From: Collinsella sp.
Lineage (GTDB): Bacteria > Actinomycetota > Coriobacteriia > Coriobacteriales > Coriobacteriaceae
Length of the DNA: 13,408 nt
Assembly (NCBI GenBank): GCA_019414545.1
Contig: DXLV01000035.1
Span: forward strand, 1-13,408
Reading direction: 5' to 3'
A program made the translations under genes and the position numbers. The notes under the pieces were generated by a model, which saw nothing but the letters and a program-made list of their open reading frames with translations, ran no database searches and had not been told where the DNA came from. Shown here in pieces: positions 4,997 to 12,534 of this stretch. Every line of letters begins with the position of its first letter. Positions within the stretch are counted from its first letter, which is position 1.

Positions 4997-6949
4997 ATGG
5001 CCACCGCCGACCCCAAAAAGAAAAAGAAGAAGCGCAAGAAAAAAGAATCACTCGAGCATAAGCGCAACCGCATCCTGGTAGCGCTGGGCATTTTTGCCGT
5101 GGTGTACGCCCTCGATGAGCTCGGCACCCTCACTGCCGCATTCGGCACCCCGGGCGACATCTACGCCAGCTTTGTGCTGTTCCTCGTGCCGTTTTTGATT
5201 GCCGGCTACGACGTACTGCAAAAGGCATTCAATAACATCCGCCGCGGCAAGGCCTTCGACGAGAGCTTCCTCATGGCCGTCGCGACCATCGGCGCGTTTG
5301 CCATGGTGCTCTTCCCCGATACCGACCCGCACATGGCCGAAGGCGCCGCCGTCATGCTGTTCTACCAGGTCGGCGAGCTGTTTCAGGCGTACGCCGTGGG
5401 CAAGAGCCGCAAGTCGATCAGTGCCATGATGGACATCGCGCCCGACTACGCTAACGTCGAGCAGCCCGACGGCACACTCGAGCAGGTCTTCCCCGATGAC
5501 ATCGCCGTCGGCACCGTGATCGTGGTCAAGCCCGGTGAGCGCGTGCCTATCGACGGCGTCATCGTCGAGGGCGAGACACAGCTCGATACCGCCGCCCTTA
5601 CCGGAGAGTCGGTCCCCCGCCCGGCCAAAACTGGAGACGATATCATCAGCGGCTGCATCAACATGACGGGTCTCCTCCACGTGCGCACCACCAAGCCCTT
5701 TGGCGAGTCCACCGTCGCGCGCGTCCTGGAGCTCGTAGAAAACGCTAGTGAGAAGAAGGCACGCACCGAGAACTTCATCACGCGCTTCGCCCGCGTTTAC
5801 ACGCCCGCTGTCACCGGCGCGGCCGCGGTACTCGCGCTCGGCGGTGGCTTGGTCACCGGCGCCTGGTCCGACTGGATCCTGCGCGGCCTGACCTTCCTCG
5901 TCGTCAGCTGCCCATGCGCGCTCGTGATCAGCGTGCCGCTCAGCTTTTTTGGCGGCATCGGTGGCGCATCCAAGCTGGGCGTCCTCATCAAGGGCTCTAA
6001 CTACCTCGAGACGCTCGCGGATGTGGACACCGTCGTCTTTGACAAGACCGGCACGCTCACCAACGGCACGTTTTCGGTCGTGGCGGTACACCCCGAGGCA
6101 GGCTATACCGAGCAGTCGCTGCTCGAAGTCGCGGCCCTTGCCGAGTCATTCTCCGACCATCCCATCGCGCAGTCGGTACGCACCGCCTTCCAGGGCGAGC
6201 TCGATCCCAAACGCGTAAGCGACTCCACCAATGACGCGGGCCATGGCGTGACGGCGATTATCGACGGCAAGCGCGTCATCGTCGGCAATGCCAAGATGCT
6301 TGCTGTGGCCGGTATCGAAGCGCCCAATTGCGAGATCGTCGGCACCATCCTCCACGTGCTGGTCGATGATACGTACGCCGGCCACATCGTAATTGCCGAC
6401 ACCATAAAGACCGATGCCGAGCAAACGATTCGCGACCTGCACGCCGCCGGCGTCAAGCGCACCGCCATGCTCACGGGCGACCGTGAGGAGGTTGCGGCGT
6501 CTGTAGCCAAGCAACTCGGTCTCGACGAGTTCCACGCGCAGCTGTTACCGGGTGATAAGGTCGAGCGTGTCGAGGCGCTGCTTGCAGCAGAATCGGGCAA
6601 GGGCAAGCTCGCCTTTGTAGGCGACGGCATCAACGATGCGCCCGTGCTCACCCGTGCAGACGTTGGCATTGCCATGGGCGCCATGGGTTCCGACGCCGCA
6701 ATTGAGGCCGCCGACGTGGTGCTGATGGACGACAAGCCTTCCAACATCTCCCGCGCGATCCGCGTGGCGCGCAAGACCATGACGATTGTTTGGCAGAACA
6801 TCATCTTTGCGCTGGGCATTAAGCTGCTGATTCTAGTGCTGGCAGCACTCGGCATTGCCAACATGTGGCTTGCCGTGTTCGGCGACGTAGGCGTGGCGAT
6901 CATCGCCATCCTGAACGCCATGCGCGCGATGGGTGTCAAGAACCTGTAG
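4997..6949 (+). CDS. zntA: Zn(2+)/Cd(2+)/Pb(2+)-exporting P1B-type ATPase (PIB-2)
   Basis: A 650-aa inner-membrane pump that uses ATP to export Zn, Cd or Pb. Visible motifs in order: actuator TGES (202-205); SCPCALV with the CPC ion site at C305 and C307; phosphorylation motif with D349 in DKTGTLT; HP motif at H388-P389; MLTGD (491-495); GDGINDAP (542-549). The last membrane helices hold K609 and D630, the Lys/Asp pair typical of the PIB-2 group, which separates it from copper pumps. The expected N-terminal HMA domain is missing and is encoded separately just upstream. In its place is a lysine tract (7-16: nine Lys and one Arg). The start at 4997 is chosen because GGGAGG lies 9 bp upstream; the frame stays open further upstream but only over the HMA gene. 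Zn/Cd specificity is strong; the zntA/cadA naming is by similarity. Confidence 0.93.
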   Translation: MATADPKKKKKKRKKKESLEHKRNRILVALGIFAVVYALDELGTLTAAFGTPGDIYASFVLFLVPFLIAGYDVLQKAFNNIRRGKAFDESFLMAVATIGAFAMVLFPDTDPHMAEGAAVMLFYQVGELFQAYAVGKSRKSISAMMDIAPDYANVEQPDGTLEQVFPDDIAVGTVIVVKPGERVPIDGVIVEGETQLDTAALTGESVPRPAKTGDDIISGCINMTGLLHVRTTKPFGESTVARVLELVENASEKKARTENFITRFARVYTPAVTGAAAVLALGGGLVTGAWSDWILRGLTFLVVSCPCALVISVPLSFFGGIGGASKLGVLIKGSNYLETLADVDTVVFDKTGTLTNGTFSVVAVHPEAGYTEQSLLEVAALAESFSDHPIAQSVRTAFQGELDPKRVSDSTNDAGHGVTAIIDGKRVIVGNAKMLAVAGIEAPNCEIVGTILHVLVDDTYAGHIVIADTIKTDAEQTIRDLHAAGVKRTAMLTGDREEVAASVAKQLGLDEFHAQLLPGDKVERVEALLAAESGKGKLAFVGDGINDAPVLTRADVGIAMGAMGSDAAIEAADVVLMDDKPSNISRAIRVARKTMTIVWQNIIFALGIKLLILVLAALGIANMWLAVFGDVGVAIIAILNAMRAMGVKNL

Positions 6950-6965
6950 CGTTCGTGGGCTGTCC

Positions 6966-7092
6966 GGCCGGGACCGGGCTTGGTTTTGAAAACGTCCTCG
7001 CGCATGAGGCCCGTCTTTCCTGCTCCTGCGGAGCAACGGAAAGACGGGCCTCGCGCTGCGGAGTGTTTTCAAAACCAAGCCCGGCCCCGGCC
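6966..7092. repeat. 127-nt near-perfect hairpin between convergent genes
   Basis: The outer arms 6966-6993 and 7065-7092 pair over 28 positions with one mismatch. A 12-nt internal loop follows, then a perfect 15-bp stem (GAGGCCCGTCTTTCC, 7006-7020, with 7038-7052), a 2-nt bulge and a 6-bp tip (TGCTCC/GGAGCA). The stem contains a quasi-palindrome GTTTTGAAAAC. It lies 16 bp after the ATPase stop codon and faces the end of the metalloregulator gene, so it may end transcription from both sides. With no T-tract and such length, a miniature inverted-repeat element is also possible. The rest of the spacer (7093-7228) holds only a small GGACC-gct-GGTCC hairpin. Confidence 0.85.
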
Positions 7093-7228
7093 TGCGGTGA
7101 CGTAGGTGGCAGCTCTTGGGCATCGCTTGCTGGCGGGGTTCCTTTGCTGAAATGGACTTGGCCGAAAGGACCGCTGGTCCCGGTCGCTGGTTCGCGCTTT
7201 GCGTGAACTCCGCGCTACTGTGGGACAG

Positions 7229-7618
7229 TTAGGCTTCTGTTGTTGGACCCGCTGCATCTTCCCGACCCAACATCGCCCGTAGCTTCTCAAAGCTCTCCTC
7301 GCTCAGGCAGTGCTCCATGTGGCAGCCCTCTTGCGACGCGACCTCAGCCGAAACACCCGCATCCTCCAAAAGCCCCACGAAAAAGCAGTGGCGCTCCCAC
7401 ATTTGGCGCGCGACCTCCAGACCGCGCTCTGTCAGATGAACATCTCGTTTGCCCATTTCGACATAGCCGTTGCTTTCCAGCGTCGCCATGGCCTTGGAAA
7501 CGCTCGCCTTGGTTACGCCGAGGTACTCCGCAACGTCGATCGAGCGCACGATGACCTGACGTTCCGACAGAACGTAGATTGATTCGAGATAGTCTTCTCC
7601 GGATTCACGTAGGGCCAT
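7229..7618 (-). CDS. DtxR/MntR-family metal-dependent transcriptional regulator
   Basis: A 129-aa regulator with an N-terminal winged helix (about 1-65, recognition helix around TKASVSKAMATLES) and a helical dimerisation/metal domain. It lacks the SH3-like third domain of DtxR/IdeR, so it has MntR-like size. By position the metal ligands are D9, E12, H77, C99, E102 and H103. D9/E12 resemble MntR, while C-x-x-E-H (C99 in place of MntR E99) resembles DtxR/IdeR, so Mn versus Fe cannot be settled from sequence alone. The start at 7618 is chosen because homology begins at MALRESGEDYLESIY and an AAAGG element lies about 8 bp upstream; the frame stays open further upstream only over operator DNA. 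Three MntR-like boxes precede the gene, implying autoregulation, and the same box lies at the metal exporter. Confidence 0.88.
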   Translation of the reverse strand: MALRESGEDYLESIYVLSERQVIVRSIDVAEYLGVTKASVSKAMATLESNGYVEMGKRDVHLTERGLEVARQMWERHCFFVGLLEDAGVSAEVASQEGCHMEHCLSEESFEKLRAMLGREDAAGPTTEA

Positions 7619-7656
7619 GGGCCGCCTTTCGCGATGATTGCTAGTTAGCCTTTGGA

Positions 7657-7732
7657 TACTTTCCACGGCTAACTTTACCGCAAAAGTTGCCCATGTCTTA
7701 CTACTTTGTGTAAAAGTTAGCCGTGTTTCACA
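7657..7732. promoter_or_regulatory. Cluster of three MntR-like boxes upstream of the metalloregulator
   Basis: Box 1, on the minus strand at 7674-7657, begins AGTTAGCCGTGGAAAG. Box 2 on plus at 7685-7702 is AGTTGCCCATGTCTTACT. Box 3 on plus at 7715-7732 begins AGTTAGCCGTG. Boxes 2 and 3 are 30 bp apart, about three helical turns. AGTTAGCC at 7643-7650 also forms an 8-bp inverted repeat with GGCTAACT at 7667-7674. Box 2 shares 11 consecutive bases with the exporter operator at 1227. The cluster lies 39-114 bp before the start codon, where the promoter must be; no clear -35/-10 pair stands out. Confidence 0.6.
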
Positions 7733-7746
7733 AAACGTGCGGGACG

Positions 7747-7783
7747 AAAACAAAATGGGGACGCCCCGCAAGGAGTGTCCCCA
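7747..7783 (-). terminator. Intrinsic terminator of the ABC-F/HAD operon
   Basis: On the minus strand TGGGGAC (7783-7777) pairs with GTCCCCA (7762-7756) in a 7-bp stem, followed by TTTTGTTTT (7755-7747). It lies 23 bp after the HAD phosphatase stop codon. Confidence 0.78.
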
Positions 7784-7805
7784 GGCGCCGGGTGCCGCCC
7801 CGCAG

Positions 7806-8576
7806 TTACATCAATCCAAAGTGCTTCGCGGCGTTGCAGATGCCATCGTCGTCCACGGCTGTCGTCACATAGGTCGCCGCAGCTTTCACCGTGTCCTGCG
7901 CGTTGCCCATGGCCACACTTGTGCCCACGGCCGAGAACATCGACAGGTCGTTCTCGCCGTCGCCAAAGGCAATCGCCTCGCTCGCGTCGATGCCCAGGCG
8001 CTCCAGCGTCGCCGCCACGCCCAGGTCCTTGCCGCCGTTGGCCGGAATAATGTCGCAGAACAGATCGCACCAGCGCGTGGTGAGCGAATGCGACACGGCA
8101 TCGGTCACGATATGCTCGTCGGCCGGATCAACGAAGGCGCAAAACTGGTAGACCGGTGCATCAAAGGCGTGCTCAAACGGCTCCTCGTGGTAGACGATTC
8201 CCGCGTTGCTGCCAGCCGTCACCACGCGCTCGGACAGGCGGTTCACAAACGAGTCCTCGCCCTGCATGCACAGCGAGTCGTAGCGCCCCTGCGCCACCTG
8301 GTCCACAATCACCGCGACGTCGTCCGAATCGATCGGGCAGCTGCGGTAAACCCCCTCGGCATCAAAGCAGTGCTGGCCCGAAAGCGTAATGTACGCATCC
8401 CAGCCCAGGTCGAACAGCCAGTCCGGCATCTGGTAGGTCGGACGGCCCGTGGCGATCACGCACGCAATCCCCTGCTCGTGAAAGCTGTCGAGCACCTGCT
8501 GCGCCGACGCCGGAATCCGGTGGGTCTTAAAGCTCAGCAGCGTGCCGTCGATATCGAAAAACGCGGCTTTGATCAT
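7806..8576 (-). CDS. Cof-type HAD-superfamily (IIB) sugar-phosphate/FMN phosphatase
   Basis: A 256-aa soluble hydrolase of the HAD superfamily, Cof subfamily. Motif I is FFDIDGT with nucleophile D8 and acid/base D10; motif II is ATGR (42-45); motif III is the Lys at K183 in GGKDLG; motif IV is GDGEND (205-210). A large C2B-type cap (about 85-180) fits the usual 260-270 aa length. These enzymes use Mg and an Asp-phosphate to dephosphorylate phosphosugars, FMN or PLP; the substrate is not predictable. The ATG is 6 bp beyond the stop codon of the ABC-F gene, with GAGGAG inside that gene's end, so both are cotranscribed and probably coupled. An intrinsic terminator follows. Confidence 0.9.
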   Translation of the reverse strand: MIKAAFFDIDGTLLSFKTHRIPASAQQVLDSFHEQGIACVIATGRPTYQMPDWLFDLGWDAYITLSGQHCFDAEGVYRSCPIDSDDVAVIVDQVAQGRYDSLCMQGEDSFVNRLSERVVTAGSNAGIVYHEEPFEHAFDAPVYQFCAFVDPADEHIVTDAVSHSLTTRWCDLFCDIIPANGGKDLGVAATLERLGIDASEAIAFGDGENDLSMFSAVGTSVAMGNAQDTVKAAATYVTTAVDDDGICNAAKHFGLM

Positions 8577-8582
8577 TCTCGC

Positions 8583-10442
8583 CTACTCCTCGCCCTCGAG
8601 CTTTTCGCTCGCCTCGAGCCATGCCATCTCCAGCTCGTCCATGGCGGCGTGGGCCTCGTCGATCTTTGCCTGCTGCTCGCCCAGCGCCGTGTAGTTGGTG
8701 GGATCGACCTGAGCCATCGCAGCCTCGGCCTCCTCCACGCGAGCGCGCTGCGTCTCCATCTTGCGCTCGAGCGAGCTCACCTCGCGGCGGAGCTTCTGGC
8801 GCTCGGCGTTGGAAAGACCGTTGGGCTGCCCGCTCGTCTTGGGCTTTTCGGCCGCAACCGCTGCGGCGCCGGTGTCGAACGTGCCGGTCTTGGCACTCGG
8901 TGCGCCCACGGGCTCGCCCTCGGCAGTAGCGTTGCACAGGCGCAGGTACTGGTCCACGCCGCCGGGCATATGCGTCAGGTGGCCGTCGAGCAGCGCCCAC
9001 TGCTGGTCGGTCACGCGCTCCATCAAGAAGCGGTCGTGCGTCACCAGGATCAGCGTGCCGGGCCAGCCGTCGAGCAGGTCCTCGACAATCGCGAGCATGT
9101 CGGTATCCAGGTCGTTGCCGGGCTCGTCCAGGATAAGCACGTTGGGCTCGTCCAGGATCGTCAGCAGCAGCGACAGGCGACGGCGCTGGCCGCCCGAAAG
9201 ATCGCCGATGCGACTCCAGAGCTGCTGTGTCGTAAAGCCCAGGCGCTCGCAAAGTTTCTCGGGCGAAGTCTCCTTGCCGTCGATGACGTAGTACTTCTTA
9301 TAGTTGCCGAGCACCTCGCGGATCGTGTCACCCATGTAGGGCTCGAGTTCCTCGAGCTGCTGCGACAGAACGCCAAAGCGCACCGTCTGGCCAATCTTCA
9401 CACGGCCGCGCGTGGGCTCAATCTTGCCCTGGATCACGTCGAGCAAGGTCGACTTGCCGGCGCCGTTCTCACCCAAAAGACCATAGCGGTCGCCCGCGCC
9501 GATGAGCCAGGTCACATCGGTGAGCACCTGCTTGGGCGCACCATCGGTATCCGCATAGCCGGCATCCACGTCGATGACATCGATGACCTGCTTGCCTAGG
9601 CGGCTCACGGCAAGGCGCTTGAGCTCCAGCTCGTCACGCACGGGCGGTACGTCGGCGATCAGCTCGCGAGCAGCCTCAACGCGAAACTTGGGCTTGGTGG
9701 AACGCGCCTGGGCGCCGCGGCTCAGCCACGCGAGCTCCTTGCGCGCCATGTTGCGACGGCGCTCCTCGGTAACGGCGGCCATGCGGTCGCGCTCCACGCG
9801 CTGCAGGATATATGCCGAGTAGCCGCCCTCGAAGGGATCGACCTGGCCGTCGTGGACCTCCCACATGCTGGTGCAGACCTCGTCCAAGAACCAGCGGTCG
9901 TGCGTGACCACGAGCATGGCGCCCTGGCCGCGCTGCCAGCGGGCCTTTAAGTGACGCGCAAGCCAGTTGATGGTGCGCATGTCCAGGTGGTTGGTGGGCT
10001 CGTCGAGCATGAGCACATCGTAGTCGCCGATCAGCAGGCGCGCGAGGTCCACGCGACGGCGCTGACCGCCCGAGAGCTCGCCCACCATGCCCTCCCAGGG
10101 CACATCGCTAATGAGGCCGGCGAGGATCTGGCGCGTACGGGGGCTCGACGCCCACTCGTACTCGGGGGCGTCACCCACAACGGCATGATGCACGGTATCG
10201 GTATCGACAAGCTGGTCCTTTTGGCCGAGCAGACCGATCGTGGTGCCGCGGCGATGCGTCACGCGGCCGTCATCGGGCTCCAGCGTGCCGGCGAGCACGC
10301 TCAGCAGCGTCGACTTGCCGTCGCCGTTTTTACCGACAATACCAATGCGGTCGCCCTCGCCCACGCCGAGCGTCACGCTATCGAAAATATGCTTGGTGGG
10401 AAACTCTAGGCTGACGGAATCGCATCCCAAAAGAATCGCCAT
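8583..10442 (-). CDS. ABC-F family ATPase, Uup-like
   Basis: A 619-aa soluble protein with two fused ABC ATPase domains and no membrane segments, the ABC-F plan of ribosome-associated translation factors. Domain 1: Walker A GKNGDGKST (37-45), signature LSGGQ (123-127), Walker B LMLDEPTNHLD (144-154). Linker about 205-270, rich in Arg and Glu. Domain 2: Walker A GENGAGKST (324-332), signature LSGGQ (415-419), Walker B LILDEPGNDLD (436-446), where Gly replaces the usual Thr. The C-terminal 550-615 is a charged coiled coil after a low-complexity linker, as in Uup. The start at 10442 has AAGGAG 9 bp upstream; the frame extends 20 codons further but without conserved sequence. First gene of a two-gene unit with the HAD phosphatase. 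It lacks clear marks of an antibiotic-resistance ABC-F, so a housekeeping ribosome role is likelier. Confidence 0.92.
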   Translation of the reverse strand: MAILLGCDSVSLEFPTKHIFDSVTLGVGEGDRIGIVGKNGDGKSTLLSVLAGTLEPDDGRVTHRRGTTIGLLGQKDQLVDTDTVHHAVVGDAPEYEWASSPRTRQILAGLISDVPWEGMVGELSGGQRRRVDLARLLIGDYDVLMLDEPTNHLDMRTINWLARHLKARWQRGQGAMLVVTHDRWFLDEVCTSMWEVHDGQVDPFEGGYSAYILQRVERDRMAAVTEERRRNMARKELAWLSRGAQARSTKPKFRVEAARELIADVPPVRDELELKRLAVSRLGKQVIDVIDVDAGYADTDGAPKQVLTDVTWLIGAGDRYGLLGENGAGKSTLLDVIQGKIEPTRGRVKIGQTVRFGVLSQQLEELEPYMGDTIREVLGNYKKYYVIDGKETSPEKLCERLGFTTQQLWSRIGDLSGGQRRRLSLLLTILDEPNVLILDEPGNDLDTDMLAIVEDLLDGWPGTLILVTHDRFLMERVTDQQWALLDGHLTHMPGGVDQYLRLCNATAEGEPVGAPSAKTGTFDTGAAAVAAEKPKTSGQPNGLSNAERQKLRREVSSLERKMETQRARVEEAEAAMAQVDPTNYTALGEQQAKIDEAHAAMDELEMAWLEASEKLEGEE

Positions 10443-10504
10443 ATGCCCTGCTCCTTCGTAGAAATTCAACGTTCTCCATGATAGCAGCGAGCCCCACCCC
10501 AAAA

Positions 10505-10625
10505 CCTACCAAAAAGGGACAGGTTTATTTTGGCAGGTTTTATCTGGGCAAACGTCAGGGCGCTCCGAGCACGCTCCATGGTAAAACGTTAACCTGCCAA
10601 AATAAACCTGTCCCTTTTTGGCAGG
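10505..10625. repeat. REP/BIME-like double inverted repeat
   Basis: Arms of 35 bp at 10505-10539 and 10591-10625 are reverse complements with one mismatch, separated by 51 bp. Each arm is itself a hairpin: CC-R-like CCAAAA stem pairing with TTTTGGCAGG around the core GGGACAGGTTTA. Two palindromic units in opposite orientation are the plan of BIMEs, which RAYT (Y1 tyrosine) transposases are known to mobilise. No such transposase is in the window. It lies in the spacer between the ABC-F promoter side and the pst terminator. Confidence 0.75.
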
Positions 10626-10645
10626 TCGAAGGACGTGAACAACGC

Positions 10646-10682
10646 AAAAAGGCGGGCCATCTCGCAAAAGAGATGACCCGCC
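10646..10682 (-). terminator. Intrinsic terminator of the pst operon
   Basis: On the minus strand GGCGGGTCATCTC (10682-10670) pairs with GAGATGGCCCGCC (10663-10651) across a 6-nt loop, with one internal G-T wobble, followed by TTTTT (10650-10646). It lies 56 bp after the pstB stop codon and ends the operon without phoU. Confidence 0.88.
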
Positions 10683-10738
10683 TCTCCAATCAGTCCCGCG
10701 ACAACCGTGGCCGCCGCGGGCCTCAAGCATGTCCCGGA

Positions 10739-11611
10739 CTAGGAGAACATACCGGTGAGGTAATCATTCAGCCGCTTATCCTTGGGCCGTTGGAAAATCT
10801 CGTCGGTCTCGTCGTACTCGACCATATCGCCCATGTAGAAGAACGCCGTGCGGTTGGACACGCGCGACGCCTGCTCCATGTTGTGCGTCACGATGACGAT
10901 GGCACGGTCGGCAACGATCGACGACATCAGGTCCTCGATCGCCAACGTCGAGATGGGGTCGAGCGCCGAGCAGGGCTCGTCGAACAGGATCACGTCGGGG
11001 TTGAGCGCCAGCGTGCGCGCAATGCACAGACGCTGCTGTTGACCGCCCGAAAGCGCGTAGGCACTCTTGTCGAGCTTGTCCTTGACCTCGTCCCACAGGG
11101 CCGCACCGCGCAGGCTTTCCTCGACCATGCGATCGAGCTCGTCGCGGTCGGTGATGCCGTGGCGCTCGGGCGCAAACGTGATGTTGTCTCGAATGGACTT
11201 GCGGAAGGGGTTGGGCTGCTGAAACACCATGCCAATGGACCGGCGCAGCTCGTACGTGTTCTCGGTCTTGGTGTTCACGTTGCGCCCGCGGTAGTTGATC
11301 TCGCCCTCCACGCGACAGCGGCGAATCTCGCGATTCATCAGGTTGAGGCTACGCAAGAAGGTCGACTTGCCGCAGCCCGAAGGCCCGATGAGCGCCGTGA
11401 TCTCACCCTTGTGGAAGTCGAGCGACGTATTGTGCAGCGCATGGTGGTCGCCATAGTACACGTTGACGTCCTTGGCGGAGAGCACGACCTCGTCGCTCAC
11501 GGCCTTGCCGCTCACGCGCACGCGCCTCTCGCTCTCCCCCACGCTCGACAGAAAGTCCTGGGTCTCGGACGTGGCCGCCTCGGTTGCGGGCGTTGCATTC
11601 ATCTCGCTCAT
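10739..11611 (-). CDS. pstB: Phosphate ABC transporter ATP-binding protein PstB
   Basis: A 290-aa ATPase that powers high-affinity phosphate import through PstA/PstC. Motifs: Walker A GPSGCGKST (76-84), the PstB-typical Q-loop MVFQQPNPF (128-136), signature LSGGQQQR (187-194), Walker B VILFDEPCSALDP (207-219), H-loop VTHNM (241-245). The core begins near residue 42; the first 40 residues are a polar, probably disordered extension, so it is longer than the usual 250 aa. The ATG overlaps the pstA stop codon as ATGA, with AAGGA 13 bp upstream; an in-frame ATG three codons later is an alternative start. It is the last gene of the operon, followed by a terminator. Confidence 0.95.
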   Translation of the reverse strand: MSEMNATPATEAATSETQDFLSSVGESERRVRVSGKAVSDEVVLSAKDVNVYYGDHHALHNTSLDFHKGEITALIGPSGCGKSTFLRSLNLMNREIRRCRVEGEINYRGRNVNTKTENTYELRRSIGMVFQQPNPFRKSIRDNITFAPERHGITDRDELDRMVEESLRGAALWDEVKDKLDKSAYALSGGQQQRLCIARTLALNPDVILFDEPCSALDPISTLAIEDLMSSIVADRAIVIVTHNMEQASRVSNRTAFFYMGDMVEYDETDEIFQRPKDKRLNDYLTGMFS

Positions 11612-12534
11612 TCGGCCGTCATCTTCCTTGCCAGTTGCTTGCCCACGATACGGGCGATTACGTTAAACAGCAGCACGCAGATCATCAGCAGTGCCGCGGT
11701 GCCCCAGACGATCTGCTGGGCCTCGGGGCTGCCCTCGCCATAGATCTTGTAGATGTGCACGGCCAGCGACTCGCCGGGACGGAACACGTTCCAGGCGCAG
11801 GTGGGGCTCGACAGGTTAAAGCTCAAGAAGTTCAGACGAACCGGCGAGCTCATGCCCGAGGTAAAGAGCAGCGCCGCGGCCTCGCCAAACACGCGGCCGG
11901 CCGAAAGCACGATGCCGGTCACGATGGCGGGCATGGCCTCGGGAATCAGGATGTGCAGTGTGGCCTCCCAGCGAGTGAGGCCCATGGCCAGGCACGCATC
12001 GCGCTGGGCCTGCGGCACGTCCTCGAGCGCCTGCTGAATCACGCGCACCAGGATGGGGATGTTGAACATGGTGAGCGCGACGGCGCCGGAGATGATGGAG
12101 TACTTCCAGCCCAGCTGCACCGAGAACACCAGAAAGCCGAACATGCCTACGACAATGGAGGGCAGCGAGGACAGCGTCTCGATGGCGGTCGAGGCGATGT
12201 CGCGAATAGGCCCATCGGGCGCGTACTCAACCAAAAAGACCGCGCCGCCCAGGCTGATGGGCACCGAGATGATCAGGGTGATCAGCAGCAGATAGAACGA
12301 GTCGAACAGCTGGTAGAGCACGCCGCCCTGCGTTCCGTTGGCGCGTGCGGGCTGCGTGAGAAAGCCCGGCTGGAACAGCGTCGAGATACCCTCGAACAGG
12401 ATGTAGGCCACCATGGAGACGACGATAAGCATGACGATGGCGACAATCGCCGTCAGCACGCCCGTGGCGATGCGGTCCTGCCTTTGGACACGCCCGAGTC
12501 TCGCCTCGTCGATATGGATGCGCGTGCTAGCCAC
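11608..12534 (-). CDS. pstA: Phosphate ABC transporter permease PstA
   Basis: A 308-aa inner-membrane permease, partner of PstC in the phosphate channel. Six membrane segments are expected; hydrophobic stretches include TGVLTAIVAIVMLIVVSMVA near the N terminus and LLLITLIISVPISLGGAVFL. The cytoplasmic EAA loop that docks PstB is VPQAQRDACLAMGLTRWEA, followed by the PstA-type GRVFGEAAAL. I place the start at the GTG ending at 12534: it overlaps the pstC stop by 8 bp (GTGGCTAG) and has GAAGG and AAGGGGG just upstream. A TTG at 12558 would give 316 aa and a 32-bp overlap with pstC; it lacks a clear Shine-Dalgarno. Tight overlaps on both sides imply translational coupling. Confidence 0.92.
   Translation of the reverse strand: MASTRIHIDEARLGRVQRQDRIATGVLTAIVAIVMLIVVSMVAYILFEGISTLFQPGFLTQPARANGTQGGVLYQLFDSFYLLLITLIISVPISLGGAVFLVEYAPDGPIRDIASTAIETLSSLPSIVVGMFGFLVFSVQLGWKYSIISGAVALTMFNIPILVRVIQQALEDVPQAQRDACLAMGLTRWEATLHILIPEAMPAIVTGIVLSAGRVFGEAAALLFTSGMSSPVRLNFLSFNLSSPTCAWNVFRPGESLAVHIYKIYGEGSPEAQQIVWGTAALLMICVLLFNVIARIVGKQLARKMTAE

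Noticed and set aside
5048..6091. Minus-strand frame opposite the P-type ATPase
   Set aside because: The plus-strand frame has every P-type ATPase motif; the antisense frame resembles no family.
7168..7180. GGACC-gct-GGTCC hairpin as a terminator
   Set aside because: Stem of 5 bp with no T-run on either strand.
7619..7771. Upstream extension of the DtxR/MntR-type reading frame
   Set aside because: It would translate the operator cluster and part of the HAD terminator; family similarity starts at 7618.
7638..9599. Long plus-strand reading frame of 653 codons
   Set aside because: It lies antisense to the HAD and ABC-F genes, has no domain and is rich in Arg, His, Ala and Leu as expected of antisense frames in GC-rich DNA.
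10443..10502. 20-codon extension of the ABC-F reading frame
   Set aside because: No conserved residues, and AAGGAG is correctly placed for the start at 10442.
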